The notes beneath the pieces were generated by a model. That model had not been told where the DNA came from and did not search any database. It saw only the letters and a list, made by a program, of their open reading frames with translations. From Qipengyuania gaetbuli (GTDB taxonomy: Bacteria > Pseudomonadota > Alphaproteobacteria > Sphingomonadales > Sphingomonadaceae): a stretch of 64,000 nt of DNA. The stretch is taken from NCBI RefSeq assembly GCF_009827315.1, contig NZ_WTYF01000003.1:161501-225500 (forward strand), given 5' to 3'. This document shows, one piece after another, positions 1 to 9,951 of the stretch; the first letter of the stretch is position 1; each line of letters begins with the position of its first letter. Both the position numbers and the translations under genes were made by a program.

Positions 1-1032
1 ACCCTGCATCGCGACCGGAACGGCCTCGGTGCTCTTGCCGCGGGTCACGCGGACCATCGGACCACGGACGACCGGAGCCGACGGGGCCGAGTTGCGCGGC
101 GAAGTGTTAGAGAACGTACCATCGGCATTGTCCGAAGTGCGGCCACGCGAACCCTGCGGCGGCATCGTGGTGCGCTGGAAGCGCGAGACGTCACCTCCCG
201 TCACATAGGTGCCGCGGGCATCGTCCGGACGGCTCATGGCAGTGCGCAGGATGCGTTCTTCCTCTTCGGGCGTGGCATCGTCGGGGATGGTCACGTCGCC
301 CGAGGCGAGGGCACGTTCGAGTTCGCCTTCGCTGTCGGCGATGGCGCGCAGCGCGAGGCTGAGCGTGCCGATCGTCTGTGCGACGGCGACCTTCTCGGCA
401 ATGACCGGGGTCACTTCGAGCGTAACCGTGCGGAACGCCTTGACCTGAGTAACGCCATCGATGGTTTCCTGCGTGGTCGACTGGTCGGTCGCCAGCACGC
501 GAAGGTTACGAAGGATGGTTTCCGACGCTTTCAGCGCCATGCCGTCATTGCCGGTCACGGTCTGGGTGAGGACCATGTCGACGCGGTCGCCCGGGAAGAC
601 GAAGCCGGCAACGCCGCTTTTCGCATCGACCGGAACGGTGATGGCGCGCATGCCCGGAGTAAGGGCTGCAGCAAGGAAGCCGCGGTCGCCGGGGCTCACG
701 AGCGAACCCTGGGTCACCGGCTCGCCGGCCGTGATCGGATGACGCACGACGGTGCCGATCAGCTTGCTGATGTCGGCCTCGCCGTCGAGGAAGTAGGCAT
801 CCTGCACCAGCTCTTCCGGCCACAGCTGGTAGCCGATGGCGTCAGCAGTGATGATGGTGCCGGTAGGCAGGGCACGCTGCGCGACCAGGACCTTGGGTCC
901 GGCGGCTTCGACCTGCGCTGCGGCGTTGGCATCCGGAGCCGCGGCTCCTGCGAACATGCTGCGGGCAACAAGTGCCGTGCCGATCGCAACGACCAGCGCA
1001 CCAACCAGCAGAACCAGCTTCTTCCTATCCAT
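1..1032 (-). CDS. cpaB: Flp pilus assembly protein CpaB (RcpC), 3' end cut by window edge
   Basis: Reading leftward from the ATG at 1032, 344 codons run without a stop to base 1, so the C-terminus is outside the window. The protein starts MDRKKLVLLVGALVVAIG, a single N-terminal membrane anchor (about residues 5-27). A SAF-type segment follows (about 45-110, with VLVAQRALPTGTIITADAI), then the CpaB beta-rich region. CpaB is a periplasmic Tad/Flp pilus component thought to work with the CpaC secretin. It lies 91 bases downstream of cpaA on the same strand, the order known from alphaproteobacterial cpa operons. The Ser/Arg/Pro-rich tail near codons 270-330 looks disordered. Family assignment is confident; the missing end cannot be judged. 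Confidence 0.9.
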   Translation of the reverse strand, partial: MDRKKLVLLVGALVVAIGTALVARSMFAGAAAPDANAAAQVEAAGPKVLVAQRALPTGTIITADAIGYQLWPEELVQDAYFLDGEADISKLIGTVVRHPITAGEPVTQGSLVSPGDRGFLAAALTPGMRAITVPVDAKSGVAGFVFPGDRVDMVLTQTVTGNDGMALKASETILRNLRVLATDQSTTQETIDGVTQVKAFRTVTLEVTPVIAEKVAVAQTIGTLSLALRAIADSEGELERALASGDVTIPDDATPEEEERILRTAMSRPDDARGTYVTGGDVSRFQRTTMPPQGSRGRTSDNADGTFSNTSPRNSAPSAPVVRGPMVRVTRGKSTEAVPVAMQG

Positions 1033-1123
1033 GGCTTTTAAGCCCCCTCATAAGGCCCGCGTGAATCGATGGCGGGCTGCTATGGTTTCCGTCTCTACGA
1101 TCCGATTGGTTAAAATCGGGTTG

Positions 1124-1837
1124 TCAGCCCAAAGAGGCCCGAGAAAAGTCTGCAACGAGATCACCGCCCGCGACCCACAGGCCGGCGATTGCGATGGCGA
1201 GTCCGTAAGGAATGCGCGGCTGCTGGTCGTGCCGGCGGATGATCCGGATCGAGGCCAGCGTAACGAAGGAAAGAATGGCAACCGGCACCAGCGCGACCAG
1301 AATCGACGCGGCCCCGTTCGAGGCCAGCGGTTCCATGATCGCATCGGGCAAGGCCAGCTTGGGACCACCCAGGACGGCGCTGGCGAAATTCGCCGCGACC
1401 AGCGTGCAGGCTCCCAGCAGCAGCGTATCGCGGACAGGACGTCCGCCCACGACGCGCGAATGCGCAACGCCCCACATGCCCATGGCGAGTGTCAGCACCC
1501 AACCGGCCATCGCCATGATGATTACCAGCACCATGAAGTTGGTCGGCGGGAACCACAGCGCGAGCGCGGTCAGCAGCTTCACATCGCCGCCGCCCATCTG
1601 GCGGATGGCGAAGAACAGGCAGCAGACCGCGAAGGTCACGACTGCGATACCGAGCTGGATGGCAACGCCGGGCCACAGCGAAAGGCCGCTGGCCCACCAG
1701 AACAGCGGCGCGCCGGCGGCGATCGCCAGGTTCAGGCGATTGCCGATGGTGCGGCTCTTGAGATCGGTCACCGCTGCCCACAGCAGGCCGATTGCCAAGG
1801 CGGCAAGCAAAACGTAGGTGAAAATCTGGTCGTGCAT
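1124..1837 (-). CDS. cpaA: Prepilin peptidase CpaA (A24 family)
   Basis: A polytopic inner-membrane protein of 237 residues that would cleave the leader of Flp-type prepilins. The two aspartates of the A24 aspartyl proteases are visible: Asp25 in AAVTDLKSRTIGN and Asp85 in the GxGD motif MGGGDVKLLT. Five or six hydrophobic segments follow. The ATG at 1837 is preferred over an upstream in-frame start at 1906, because the extension is not hydrophobic and a GGGGG Shine-Dalgarno-like run lies 4 bases before 1837. That run is also the 3' arm of a small hairpin (1842-1864). cpaB follows on the same strand. Confidence 0.93.
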   Translation of the reverse strand: MHDQIFTYVLLAALAIGLLWAAVTDLKSRTIGNRLNLAIAAGAPLFWWASGLSLWPGVAIQLGIAVVTFAVCCLFFAIRQMGGGDVKLLTALALWFPPTNFMVLVIIMAMAGWVLTLAMGMWGVAHSRVVGGRPVRDTLLLGACTLVAANFASAVLGGPKLALPDAIMEPLASNGAASILVALVPVAILSFVTLASIRIIRRHDQQPRIPYGLAIAIAGLWVAGGDLVADFSRASLG

Positions 1838-1841
1838 CACG

Positions 1842-1864
1842 CCCCCGGAACTGATCTCAGGGGG
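1842..1864 (-). promoter_or_regulatory. Hairpin over the cpaA ribosome binding site
   Basis: CCCCC (1860-1864 read on minus) can pair with GGGGG (1846-1842) around a 13-base loop. The 3' arm is the only Shine-Dalgarno-like sequence before the cpaA ATG at 1837. The pairing is seen; an effect on translation is inference. Confidence 0.3.
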
Positions 1865-1899
1865 TGGTGCTACCGAAACATGCTTACCAAATAGTAACC

Positions 1900-2907
1900 A
1901 TGCCATCGACGCGCATGCCGGAGGACATCATTCCCGACGCCACCGAAAAAATCGCCCGGACAGCAATCGACCGCCGCGCTATCCCGGCCCATGCGAACGA
2001 GAGCGTTTGGACGGCCGCAGACGGTCACGCATTGCGCCGGATCGACTGGCCGGGTGCCCAGGGGTCGCCGCGCGGCTCGATCCTGTTCCTGCCGGGGCGC
2101 GGTGACTTCTACGAGAAATATCTTGAGACGCTGGAAGAATGGCACCGCGCCGGCTGGCGGGTGACCGCGGCCGACTGGCGCGGTCAGGCAGGCTCGGGCC
2201 GCTTGGGCGACGATGCGGTCACCGGCCACGTCGGCGACTTTTCCGACTGGGTCGACGATCTTGCGCACCTGTGGCGCGATTGGACGGCACAGACCCCGGG
2301 GCCGCATATCCTCGCCGCGCATTCCATGGGCGGGCATATCGTCATGCGCGCCCTCGTGGACGGTGCCGTATTGCCCGATGCGGTGGTCCTCTCCGCTCCC
2401 ATGCTCGGCATGAGCGGCCCGCCCTTGCCGCTGCCGCTGCTTCACGGCGTCGCCAAGGTCATGACCAAGGTCGGCGAACCGACAAGGCCTGCCTGGAAAT
2501 GGAGCGAGAAGCCCGGCGAAATCCCTGCACGCCGCCGCGACCTGCTCACCCATGACGGCGAGCGATATGCCGACGAACTCTGGTGGCGCGAGAAGCGTCC
2601 CGAACTGGTCATGGGTCCGGGCAGCTGGGGCTGGGTCGAGCGCGCTTATGCCTCGACCCGCGCGATCGAGGCTTCGGGCGCGATGGAGGGAATCGACGTG
2701 CCTGTGCTGATCGTCTCCACCGCGAACGACAAGCTGGTCAGCCACGCTGCGGCCAAGCGCGCAGCCGAGCGCCTGCCGCGCGGCGAGCTAGTCGAGTTCG
2801 GCTCCGAGGCCCATCACGAGATTTTCCGCGAGGTGCCGGCCGTGCGAAACCGCGCGCTCGATGCCGTTTCCGAGTTCCTTGACCGGGTGGCGCCCGCCGC
2901 ATCGTGA
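1900..2907 (+). CDS. Alpha/beta hydrolase (lysophospholipase / monoglyceride lipase-like)
   Basis: A 335-residue serine hydrolase. The nucleophile elbow is AHSMGGH with Ser142. A late acidic residue (ANDKLVS) and histidine (EAHHEIFRE) complete a plausible triad. The cap region and overall shape fit COG2267, lysophospholipase or monoacylglycerol lipase. There is no signal peptide, so it is probably cytoplasmic or membrane-associated. The start is uncertain: ATG at 1864, 1900 or 1915 are in frame and none has a strong ribosome site; 1900 is chosen by length. The stop TGA overlaps the GTG start of the next gene (GTGA), so the two are translationally coupled. The natural substrate cannot be read from sequence. 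Confidence 0.88.
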   Translation: MPSTRMPEDIIPDATEKIARTAIDRRAIPAHANESVWTAADGHALRRIDWPGAQGSPRGSILFLPGRGDFYEKYLETLEEWHRAGWRVTAADWRGQAGSGRLGDDAVTGHVGDFSDWVDDLAHLWRDWTAQTPGPHILAAHSMGGHIVMRALVDGAVLPDAVVLSAPMLGMSGPPLPLPLLHGVAKVMTKVGEPTRPAWKWSEKPGEIPARRRDLLTHDGERYADELWWREKRPELVMGPGSWGWVERAYASTRAIEASGAMEGIDVPVLIVSTANDKLVSHAAAKRAAERLPRGELVEFGSEAHHEIFREVPAVRNRALDAVSEFLDRVAPAAS

Positions 2908-4001
2908 CGACATACGATTTTGCCATTGTCGGAGCCGGTATCGCCGGAGCCAGCCTTGCCGCCGAACTAGCAGAGGCCGGTGCGAGCGTGCAGGTGCTCG
3001 AGGCGGAGGACCAGCCCGGTTACCACTCGACGGGCAGGTCCGCAGCCTTCTGGGAAGAATGCTACGGCGGTCCCGAGATCGTCCCGCTGACGATCGCATC
3101 GGGTGCGTACCTGCGGGAGCACGGATTCCTGACCCCGCGCGGTGCGCTTTACATCGGGCGGGAAAGCGACGCCGGTGAACTCGACGCCTTCATGTCCCGC
3201 TTCGCCGATAGCGGCGCGACGATCGAACGCATCGGCCGGGACGAGCTGGAAGGCCGTGTGCCCGGCCTGCGCGAGAGCTGGACCTCGGCCATCTGGGAAC
3301 CTGCCTGCGCCGACATCGACGTGGCAGGGCTCCACGCGCATTACCTCGGTCGCGCTCGCCAGCTTGGCGTAGCAATCGCGTGCCGCGCGCAGCTGGCTGC
3401 CGCTTCCCGCACCGACGGTGTGTGGACGCTGACGGATACAAAGGGCGAAACCTATCGCGCCGCCGTGCTGGTCAATGCTGCGGGCGCCTGGGCGGACGAA
3501 GTCGCGAAACTTGCCGGGGTGAAGCCCCTAGGCATCCAACCATATCGGCGCACCGTTGCACAATTGCGCACCGATCCGGCACCGGACGCGGACCTGCCGC
3601 TCGTGCTCGACATCGCGGGGAGCTTCTACTTCAAGCCGGAGACGGGCCGGGTGTGGCTCAGCCCGCATGACGAGGATCCGGTCGAGGCCTGCGATGCCGC
3701 GCCGGAGGAACTGGCAGTCGCCGAAGCGATCGACCGGTTCGAACAGGTCGTCGACTGGAAGGTGCGCGCGCTCGAGCGCAAGTGGGCGGGGCTCAGGAGC
3801 TTCGCGCCGGACCGGTTGCCGGTCTACGGCTTCGATCCGCAGGTCGAGGGATTTGCCTGGTTCGCGGGGCAGGGGGGCTTCGGCATCCAGACGTCACCGG
3901 CGGCGGCGCGGCTGGCAGCCCAGCTGCTGACGGGCGCCGCAAGCGATGAAATGACCCGCACAATTGATGCAACCCTCTATTCGCCGGCCCGCTTCCCCTA
4001 G
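2904..4001 (+). CDS. FAD-dependent oxidoreductase (DAO / DadA family)
   Basis: A 365-residue flavoprotein starting at GTG 2904, overlapping the preceding stop by 4 bases. An N-terminal Rossmann motif (FAIVGAGIAGASLAAEL, glycines 10, 12, 15) is followed by an acidic strand end (LEAE). The C-terminal segment WFAGQGGFGIQTSPAAARL is typical of D-amino-acid-oxidase-fold enzymes that oxidise amine substrates. No covalent-FAD motif was recognised. The substrate is unknown; sarcosine, glycine or a D-amino acid are possibilities. Coupling to the upstream hydrolase hints at one pathway but does not identify it. Confidence 0.88.
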   Translation: MTTYDFAIVGAGIAGASLAAELAEAGASVQVLEAEDQPGYHSTGRSAAFWEECYGGPEIVPLTIASGAYLREHGFLTPRGALYIGRESDAGELDAFMSRFADSGATIERIGRDELEGRVPGLRESWTSAIWEPACADIDVAGLHAHYLGRARQLGVAIACRAQLAAASRTDGVWTLTDTKGETYRAAVLVNAAGAWADEVAKLAGVKPLGIQPYRRTVAQLRTDPAPDADLPLVLDIAGSFYFKPETGRVWLSPHDEDPVEACDAAPEELAVAEAIDRFEQVVDWKVRALERKWAGLRSFAPDRLPVYGFDPQVEGFAWFAGQGGFGIQTSPAAARLAAQLLTGAASDEMTRTIDATLYSPARFP

Positions 4002-4061
4002 CCAAGCGCATATCATTTGTTAGGGTGTGGCATCCGAAGCCGCAAAAACGGGAGAAGATCG

Positions 4062-4238
4062 ATGGCTCACCATTTCAAGATCAAGAAGAACAAGGCCGGC
4101 GAGTTCGTCGCTTACTTCATGTACAATTCGGAAGCGATCTTCTGGACCGAGGGCTACAGCTCGAAGGCCAGCGCCAAGAACGCGATTGAATCGATCAAGA
4201 AGAACGGCCCGGGCGCCGAAACGGTCGACGAAAGCTGA
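4062..4238 (+). CDS. YegP-family small protein (DUF1508)
   Basis: A 58-residue protein with the DUF1508 pattern: a basic strand (FKIKKNKAGEFVAYFMYNS), a Tyr/Ser turn (EGYSSKASAKNAIESIKKN) and a short tail. A ribosome site GGAGAAG lies 4 bases before the ATG at 4062 and fixes the start; an upstream ATG at 4017 has none. The family is small and cytoplasmic, and its role is unknown. It stands alone, convergent with rnhA two bases away. Confidence 0.85.
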   Translation: MAHHFKIKKNKAGEFVAYFMYNSEAIFWTEGYSSKASAKNAIESIKKNGPGAETVDES

Positions 4239-4240
4239 CC

Positions 4241-4690
4241 CTATGATCCCTCGCCGGCCGCCGCCCTGTCGGCGGCTTGGTTGGCGAGGGCATCCACCCG
4301 TTCGTTTTCCGGGTGGCCCGAATGTCCGCGGACCCAGTACCATTCGACATGATGACGCGCCGTCACCTCGATGAGGTCGTGCCAAAGTTCGGCATTCATG
4401 ACGGGCTTCTTGCTGGCATTGACCCAGCCGCGCTTCTTCCAGCCGTGCACCCACTTGGTGATGCCGTCGATCAGGTACTTGCTGTCAGTATAGATATCGA
4501 CCTTGCAGGGCTCGATCAGGGCGGACAGGCCGCGGATCGCTGCGGTCATTTCCATCCGGTTGTTGGTGGTGTGAGGCTCGCCCCCCGACATTTCCTTTTC
4601 GTGGCGTCCCATACGCAGCAGCGCGGCCCAGCCTCCCGGGCCCGGGTTGCCCTTGCACGAACCGTCGGTGAAGAGTTCTACGTGTTTCAT
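4241..4690 (-). CDS. rnhA: Ribonuclease HI
   Basis: A 149-residue enzyme that cuts the RNA strand of RNA-DNA hybrids. The DEDD active site is complete: Asp9 in [11 protein letters not shown], Glu47 in NNRMEM, Asp69 in YTDSKY and Asp133 in NERVDAL. His123 of the flexible loop ([10 protein letters not shown]) is also present. Length is normal for RNase HI, and the basic handle ([10 protein letters not shown]) is there. It is the last gene of ispH-thrB-rnhA, starting 28 bases after thrB stops. Confidence 0.97.
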   Translation of the reverse strand: MKHVELFTDGSCKGNPGPGGWAALLRMGRHEKEMSGGEPHTTNNRMEMTAAIRGLSALIEPCKVDIYTDSKYLIDGITKWVHGWKKRGWVNASKKPVMNAELWHDLIEVTARHHVEWYWVRGHSGHPENERVDALANQAADRAAAGEGS

Positions 4691-4718
4691 CGCCGCGCGC
4701 CCTAGCTGCCTGATGCGC

Positions 4719-5672
4719 TCAGGCGAAGACCCGCGCGCCGTTTTCGACGTAGAAATCCCACCGCCGCACGAAATCCATCGGATCCTTGCGCGTCACCAGC
4801 GCGTCGGCCGGGGTGTCGAGCCAGTCTTCGGCCCGGCTGGCAACGAAACGCAGGCAGGCCCCTTGCGCCAGCAGCGGCAGGGCCGCCCGTTCGGCATCGC
4901 CCAGCGGCCGGACATCGCAATAGCCTTCTACCAAGGCCTGTCCGATCGCCGGGTCGAACCGCTCGCCGCGCTTGTCGAAGCACCATGCAGCGTGAGTGAC
5001 GGCAAGGTCGTAGGCCATCGACCCGTTGCAGGCGAAATAGAAGTCGATCATCCCCGTCACCTGCTCCCCCAGCATCAGGACATTGTCCGGGAAAAGATCG
5101 GAATGGATGACCGATCGCGGCAAGTCATCCGGCCATGCAGCCACTACCTCGCGGCCCTTTTCGAGAGCGCGCGGAAGGTCGGCATCGATGGAGGCGAGCG
5201 CGCTGCTGCACCGCTCCAGAATTGCCAGAGTATTGCGGGGTGCGAGGCCGTCGGTCCGGTCGAGCGGGAATTCGCGCGCGGCGAGATGCACTTCGGCAAG
5301 GGCGGCGCCGACCGCGCGGGCCTGCGCCGGCGTCGGAGCATTGGGCGAAACGCCCGGCAGGAATTCGATCAGCGCAACAGCCTTGCCGTCGATCAGCCGG
5401 TAGATGCCGCCGCTGCGATCATGGATCGTTGCCGGCACCGGGCAATCGCGTTCGGCAAGGTGGTCGAGCAGGCCGAGGAAGAAGGGCAGGTCGCCCGTGT
5501 CGATCCGCCGCTCGTACATGGTCAGGATGAACCGGCCCTGCGTCGTCTCGACCAGCCAGTTCGAATTGGAGACGCCTTCCGCGATGCCCTTGGCGGACAC
5601 CAGCTGGCCGACATCGTATTCGGCGATCAGCCGGGCAAGCTCTTCCGCACCGAGATGGGTGTAGACCGCCAA
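4719..5672 (-). CDS. thrB: Homoserine kinase (APH-fold type)
   Basis: A 317-residue kinase of the choline-kinase-like homoserine kinase family used by many alphaproteobacteria and pseudomonads instead of the GHMP type. It phosphorylates L-homoserine in threonine synthesis. The Brenner motif HSDLFPDN (190-197) holds the catalytic Asp, and the metal-binding IDF (209-211) follows. The early segment [11 protein letters not shown] is the nucleotide loop. It starts 1 base after the ispH stop, so translation is probably coupled. ilvA, which uses threonine, lies elsewhere in the window at 15701. Confidence 0.95.
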   Translation of the reverse strand: MAVYTHLGAEELARLIAEYDVGQLVSAKGIAEGVSNSNWLVETTQGRFILTMYERRIDTGDLPFFLGLLDHLAERDCPVPATIHDRSGGIYRLIDGKAVALIEFLPGVSPNAPTPAQARAVGAALAEVHLAAREFPLDRTDGLAPRNTLAILERCSSALASIDADLPRALEKGREVVAAWPDDLPRSVIHSDLFPDNVLMLGEQVTGMIDFYFACNGSMAYDLAVTHAAWCFDKRGERFDPAIGQALVEGYCDVRPLGDAERAALPLLAQGACLRFVASRAEDWLDTPADALVTRKDPMDFVRRWDFYVENGARVFA

Positions 5673-5673
5673 G

Positions 5674-6651
5674 CTATTCGGTCAGCTGCCGGGGCAGCTT
5701 GAACACCATGTTTTCCTCGGCGGTGGTGATGATCTCTTCGCTCACCTGCCGCCAGTCGGACAGGCGGTCGACCACTTCGCGCACGAGCTTTTCCGGTGCG
5801 GAGGCGCCTGCCGTCAGGCCCAGTGTGGCGACGCCTTCGAGCCATTCGGGCTGAATATCCTCGGCCCGCTGGATGAGGCGGGAATCGGTGCCCATGCGCT
5901 CGGCAACCTCTACGAGGCGCAGCGAGTTCGACGAATTCGGCGCGCCGATTACGAGGACGAGATCGCAGCCGCCCGCGATTTCCTTCACTGCCGCCTGCCG
6001 GTTGCTGGTGGCGTAACAGATGTCTTCCGCCTTGGGCGCGACGATCTGCGGATAGCGGTCCTGAAGCGCCTCGATGATTTCGCGCGTGTCGTCGACCGAC
6101 AGCGTGGTCTGGCTGAGGAAGGAGAGGTCGTCATTCTGCGTGAAGGGCAGGTCGGCGACATCCTCGACCGTTTCGACCAAGGTGATCTGGCCTTCGGGGA
6201 CCTGCCCCATGGTGCCGATCACCTCGGGGTGGCCGGCATGGCCGATAAAGAGGATGTGCTGCCCCTTTTCGATCTGGCGTTCGGCCTGGCGGTGCACCTT
6301 GCTCACCAGCGGGCAGGTGGCATCGACATAAAGGAGCTTGCGCCGCTCGGCCTCGGCCGGGACCGATTTCGGCACGCCATGCGCGGAAAAGACGACCGGT
6401 GCATCGTCGGGCACCTCGTCCAGTTCCTCGACGAAAATCGCGCCCTTGGCCTTCAGGGAATCGACCACATAGCGGTTGTGGACGATTTCGTGCCGCACAT
6501 AGACTGGCGCACCATACTTTTGGAGCGCACGTTCCACGATCTCGATCGCACGGTCGACGCCGGCGCAGAAACCGCGGGGCGCTGCAATCAGCAGCTTCAG
6601 GGGCAGCCGGGGGTCGTTGCCCGCAGCGGTGGATGGAAAGGGGGCGTTCAT
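5674..6651 (-). CDS. ispH: 4-hydroxy-3-methylbut-2-enyl diphosphate reductase
   Basis: IspH (LytB) makes IPP and DMAPP in the last step of the MEP isoprenoid pathway, using an iron-sulfur cluster. The three cluster cysteines are Cys29 ([12 protein letters not shown]), Cys113 ([11 protein letters not shown]) and Cys212 ([10 protein letters not shown]), counted from the ATG at 6651. The substrate loop [11 protein letters not shown] is present. Length is 325 residues, normal. An in-frame start at 6675 would add eight residues, but 6651 fits the family better. It heads the ispH-thrB-rnhA unit and is divergent from the lipoprotein gene at 6745. Confidence 0.97.
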   Translation of the reverse strand: MNAPFPSTAAGNDPRLPLKLLIAAPRGFCAGVDRAIEIVERALQKYGAPVYVRHEIVHNRYVVDSLKAKGAIFVEELDEVPDDAPVVFSAHGVPKSVPAEAERRKLLYVDATCPLVSKVHRQAERQIEKGQHILFIGHAGHPEVIGTMGQVPEGQITLVETVEDVADLPFTQNDDLSFLSQTTLSVDDTREIIEALQDRYPQIVAPKAEDICYATSNRQAAVKEIAGGCDLVLVIGAPNSSNSLRLVEVAERMGTDSRLIQRAEDIQPEWLEGVATLGLTAGASAPEKLVREVVDRLSDWRQVSEEIITTAEENMVFKLPRQLTE

Positions 6652-6744
6652 GCGCGCCCCTCTAGCGCTTTGCATCGCGCCAAGCTAGGGCACGCACGCC
6701 CCGGTCGGGTCTTTGAATACGAACTTACGAGGAATGCCGCAGAC

Positions 6745-7398
6745 ATGACCAATCGCTTTCGCCTCCTGACCGCACTTGGAATGGGTCTCGCACTGGCGGG
6801 ATGCAAGAGCGATGGTGAACTGGTCGTGTCCGGAAACGCGGTCGGCATTACCGCAGTGCGCACGGCCTGCCCCGCCGTCGGTATCCCCGATTACACCGGC
6901 GATATCACCGTGTTCCGCAACACGGGCACCAAGACGCAGGCCGATCTCGACGTGACGGCCGCGATCACCAACCTGACATCGACCTGCTCGGAAGACGTGG
7001 AGCGCGTCTATTCCGAAGCGAGCTTCGATGTGGTCGCCCGCCGCAGCGATGTGCGCGGCGCACGCACGGTCGAACTGCCCTATTTCTCCACCGTCCTGCG
7101 TGGTGGCAGCGCGGTCGTCACCAAGCGTGTCGGCACCGTGACGCTCAACTTTGCCGATGGCCAGGAGCGCGCCAGCGCGTCGGCCAAGGCGGGTGCTTTC
7201 GTGAACCGTGCCGATGCGACGCTTCCCGCCGACGTGCGCGAACGCATCACACGCAAGCGCGAGCCGGGCGATCCCGATGCCGCGCTCGATCCGCTGGCCG
7301 ATCCCGAAGTGCGTGCCGCCGTCCAGCGCGCGACCTTCGAACTGCTCGTCGGCTTCCAGCTGACCGAAGACCAGCTGCGCTACAACGTCACCCGTTGA
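6745..7398 (+). CDS. Predicted lipoprotein of unknown function
   Basis: A 217-residue protein with a lipoprotein signal: basic start (MTNRFR), hydrophobic core and LALAGC lipobox with Cys20. The mature part is beta-rich, with two further cysteines (RTACPAVG and TSTCSED) that could form a disulfide, and a basic/acidic C-terminal region (KREPGDPDA). I do not recognise a named domain. The start ATG at 6745 has a GAGG-like site about 12 bases upstream. It lies between divergent ispH and codirectional argS, and a short GC hairpin (7405-7418) follows its stop. Confidence 0.85.
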   Translation: MTNRFRLLTALGMGLALAGCKSDGELVVSGNAVGITAVRTACPAVGIPDYTGDITVFRNTGTKTQADLDVTAAITNLTSTCSEDVERVYSEASFDVVARRSDVRGARTVELPYFSTVLRGGSAVVTKRVGTVTLNFADGQERASASAKAGAFVNRADATLPADVRERITRKREPGDPDAALDPLADPEVRAAVQRATFELLVGFQLTEDQLRYNVTR

Positions 7399-7404
7399 CC
7401 GGGC

Positions 7405-7418
7405 GGGCGCAAGCGCCC
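7405..7418 (+). terminator. Short GC hairpin after the lipoprotein gene
   Basis: GGGCGC and GCGCCC pair across an AA loop just after the stop at 7398. There is no U tract, so it may be an RNA end-stabiliser or a weak terminator. Confidence 0.3.
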
Positions 7419-7461
7419 CTCGCATCTTGCCATTTCGCCCGATTCGTCTAGGCGCGCGGGC

Positions 7462-9201
7462 ATGGCTGACATGCAGACACTCCACGCCTCTTTCGCGGCG
7501 AAAATCGACGCTGTTCTCAATGCTCTCGAGATGGAAGGACAGCTTCCGTCCGGGACCGACCGATCGAACGTAACGGTGGAACCGCCGCGCGATCCCTCGC
7601 ATGGCGACCTTGCGACCAATGCCGCCATGGTGCTGGCCAAGCAGGCCAAGACCAATCCGCGCGCGCTTGCCGAACTGATCGTCGATCACCTCACGCGCGA
7701 ACCCGATATCGTCGAGGCCAGCATTGCCGGACCGGGCTTCATCAACCTGCGCCTTGCCGACACGGCGTGGCTGCGCGAACTCTCGGCGATTGCCGCCATG
7801 GGCGCAGACTATGGCCGGTCCGCGATGGGCGGCGGCCAGAAGGTCAATGTCGAATACGTGTCGGCCAACCCGACCGGCCCGATGCACATGGGCCATTGCC
7901 GCGGCGCGGTGGTGGGCGACGCGCTAGCGGGCCTGCTCGAATTTTCCGGTCACGAGGTGATCCGCGAATATTACGTCAATGATGCAGGCGGACAGGTAGA
8001 CGTGCTCGCCCGCTCGGCACACCTTCGCTACCGCGAGGCGCTTGGCGAAGACATCGGCGAAATCCCCGAAGGCCTCTACCCGGGCGAATATCTGAAGCCG
8101 GTCGGCAAGACCCTGGCTGCCGAATTCGGCGGCAAATACGCCGCCGCTCCGGAAGGGGAATGGCTGGTGCTGTTCCGCCAGAAGGCAGTCGCGGCGATGA
8201 TGGACATGATCCGCGCCGATCTCGCGCTGCTGGGCATCAATCACGATACCTTCGCCTCCGAGGCCGAATTGCAGGCCGCCGGAAAGCCCGAAGATGCCGA
8301 AAAGTGGCTGCGCGAACACGGCTTCGTCTATGACGGCGTGCTCGAAGCGCCCAAGGGCAAGGCCCCGCCCGAAGATTGGGAGCCGGTCGAACTGCCGCTG
8401 TTCCGCTCGACCCGGTTCGGTGACGACCAGGACCGCCCGATCAAGAAATCGAACGGGGCCTGGACCTATTTCGGGGCCGACCTCGCCTATCACCTGCAGA
8501 AGGCGGAAAAGGCCGACGCGCTGATCGATATCTGGGGCGCTGACCATGCCGGTACGGTCAAGCGGATCAAGGCGGCCGTCGCCGCGCTTTCCGAAGGGCA
8601 GGGCCAGCCGATCCCCTTCGACGTGAAGCTGGTGCAGATGGTCAACCTGATGCGGGACGGCGAACCGGTAAAGATGTCCAAGCGTTCGGGCACCTTCGTG
8701 ACGCTGGCCGACGTCGTCGAGGAAGTGGGCAAGGACGTGGTGCGTTTCACCATGCTGACCCGCAAGCCCGAAGCGCAGATGGAATTCGACTTCGCCAAGG
8801 TGGTCGAGGCCAGCAAGGACAACCCGGTCTTCTACCTCCAGTACGCCCATGCGCGTATCCGCTCGACCCTGCGCAAGGCCGGTGTCGAGCCGAGCGACGC
8901 GCATCTGGGTCGCCTCGGTGCGGACGAACTGGCGCTGGTGCGCGAAGCCGCGCAATTCCCGCGTATCGTCGAGGCCGCCGCGCGCGCCCGCGAACCTCAC
9001 CGCATCGCATTTTTCCTCGGCGATCTCGCCGCCGCCTTCCACAGCTACTGGAATGCGGGTAACGATGATCCGGCAAAGCGCATCATCCAGGAGGGGGATG
9101 CCGAATTGACCGGAGCGCGGCTGTTCGTCGCCTCCCAGATCGGGCAGGTAATCCGCAACGGCCTCGGCATTCTCGGGGTCGAGGCGGTCGAGGAGATGTA
9201 G
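7462..9201 (+). CDS. argS: Arginyl-tRNA synthetase
   Basis: A class I synthetase of 579 residues that charges tRNA-Arg. The N-terminal additional domain is followed by the HIGH-type motif [12 protein letters not shown] (134-145), the insertion and catalytic domains, a KMSKS-type loop VKMSKRSGT (about 403-411) and the C-terminal all-helical anticodon domain ([16 protein letters not shown]). Length is usual. The SPOR-domain gene starts 2 bases after the stop. Confidence 0.98.
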   Translation: MADMQTLHASFAAKIDAVLNALEMEGQLPSGTDRSNVTVEPPRDPSHGDLATNAAMVLAKQAKTNPRALAELIVDHLTREPDIVEASIAGPGFINLRLADTAWLRELSAIAAMGADYGRSAMGGGQKVNVEYVSANPTGPMHMGHCRGAVVGDALAGLLEFSGHEVIREYYVNDAGGQVDVLARSAHLRYREALGEDIGEIPEGLYPGEYLKPVGKTLAAEFGGKYAAAPEGEWLVLFRQKAVAAMMDMIRADLALLGINHDTFASEAELQAAGKPEDAEKWLREHGFVYDGVLEAPKGKAPPEDWEPVELPLFRSTRFGDDQDRPIKKSNGAWTYFGADLAYHLQKAEKADALIDIWGADHAGTVKRIKAAVAALSEGQGQPIPFDVKLVQMVNLMRDGEPVKMSKRSGTFVTLADVVEEVGKDVVRFTMLTRKPEAQMEFDFAKVVEASKDNPVFYLQYAHARIRSTLRKAGVEPSDAHLGRLGADELALVREAAQFPRIVEAAARAREPHRIAFFLGDLAAAFHSYWNAGNDDPAKRIIQEGDAELTGARLFVASQIGQVIRNGLGILGVEAVEEM

Positions 9202-9203
9202 GA

Positions 9204-9902
9204 ATGGCCGCAGGCGGCTACGACCAGGGCGCAGACTGGGACGAGGGCGAAGATCTCGAGCTGATCGACAGCGACGAGCGCTTGCCGTGGCTGGAAGCCG
9301 ACGAGGAAGAGGGCGAGGAAGGTGGCTTTGCGACCTCGCGCATCGTCCTCATTGGCGTGCTTGCCGTCGTCCTGATCGGTGCGATCCTCGGCGGCGCCTG
9401 GTACTTTCTCGGCGGCGCGGCCAGCGAACCGCCTGCCGACGGCAGCCTGATCGCCGCTCCCGACGAGCCCTACAAATCGCGGCCCGAAAACCCGGGCGGC
9501 AAGACCTATGCCGGCACGGGCGACACCAGCTTTGCCGTGGGCGAAGGGCAGACCCGCGAAGGCCGCCTGGCCGACAAGCCCGGCAGCGCCGCCGCGCCGT
9601 CGCTCGCCACCACGCTCAATGCCGGGGACGAGCCTGCCGCCGCGCCTGCCCCGAAGCCGGAACCGCGTTCGGGCGTCGGCGTCCAGGTCGGCGCATTCCC
9701 GAGCCGCGAGGAAGCGGAAGCTGCCTGGGCTCGCCTCATCCGCCAGACCGAGGCGCTGAGCGGGGTAAGCCACCGCGTCGTCGAGGCGCAGGTCGATATC
9801 GGCAAGGTCTACCGCCTCCAGGCCGTCGCGGGTGATCGCGGTTCGGCCAACGCGCTGTGCGGCCGGCTGAAGTCCGACGGCCTGCCCTGTTTCGTGAAAT
9901 AG
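9204..9902 (+). CDS. SPOR domain membrane protein
   Basis: A 232-residue bitopic protein. It has an acidic cytoplasmic head (1-44), one transmembrane helix (about 46-69), a Pro/Ala-rich periplasmic linker and a C-terminal SPOR domain (about 154-232, beginning GVGVQVGAFPSREEAEAAW). SPOR domains bind glycan strands stripped of stem peptides, which concentrate at the septum, so a division or peptidoglycan role is likely. It lies 2 bases after argS and before nagZ. Confidence 0.9.
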   Translation: MAAGGYDQGADWDEGEDLELIDSDERLPWLEADEEEGEEGGFATSRIVLIGVLAVVLIGAILGGAWYFLGGAASEPPADGSLIAAPDEPYKSRPENPGGKTYAGTGDTSFAVGEGQTREGRLADKPGSAAAPSLATTLNAGDEPAAAPAPKPEPRSGVGVQVGAFPSREEAEAAWARLIRQTEALSGVSHRVVEAQVDIGKVYRLQAVAGDRGSANALCGRLKSDGLPCFVK

Positions 9903-9951
9903 CGCCCGGCCGGCCAAATAGGGCGCGCTTTCCACACCTCCCGTCGGCAAC

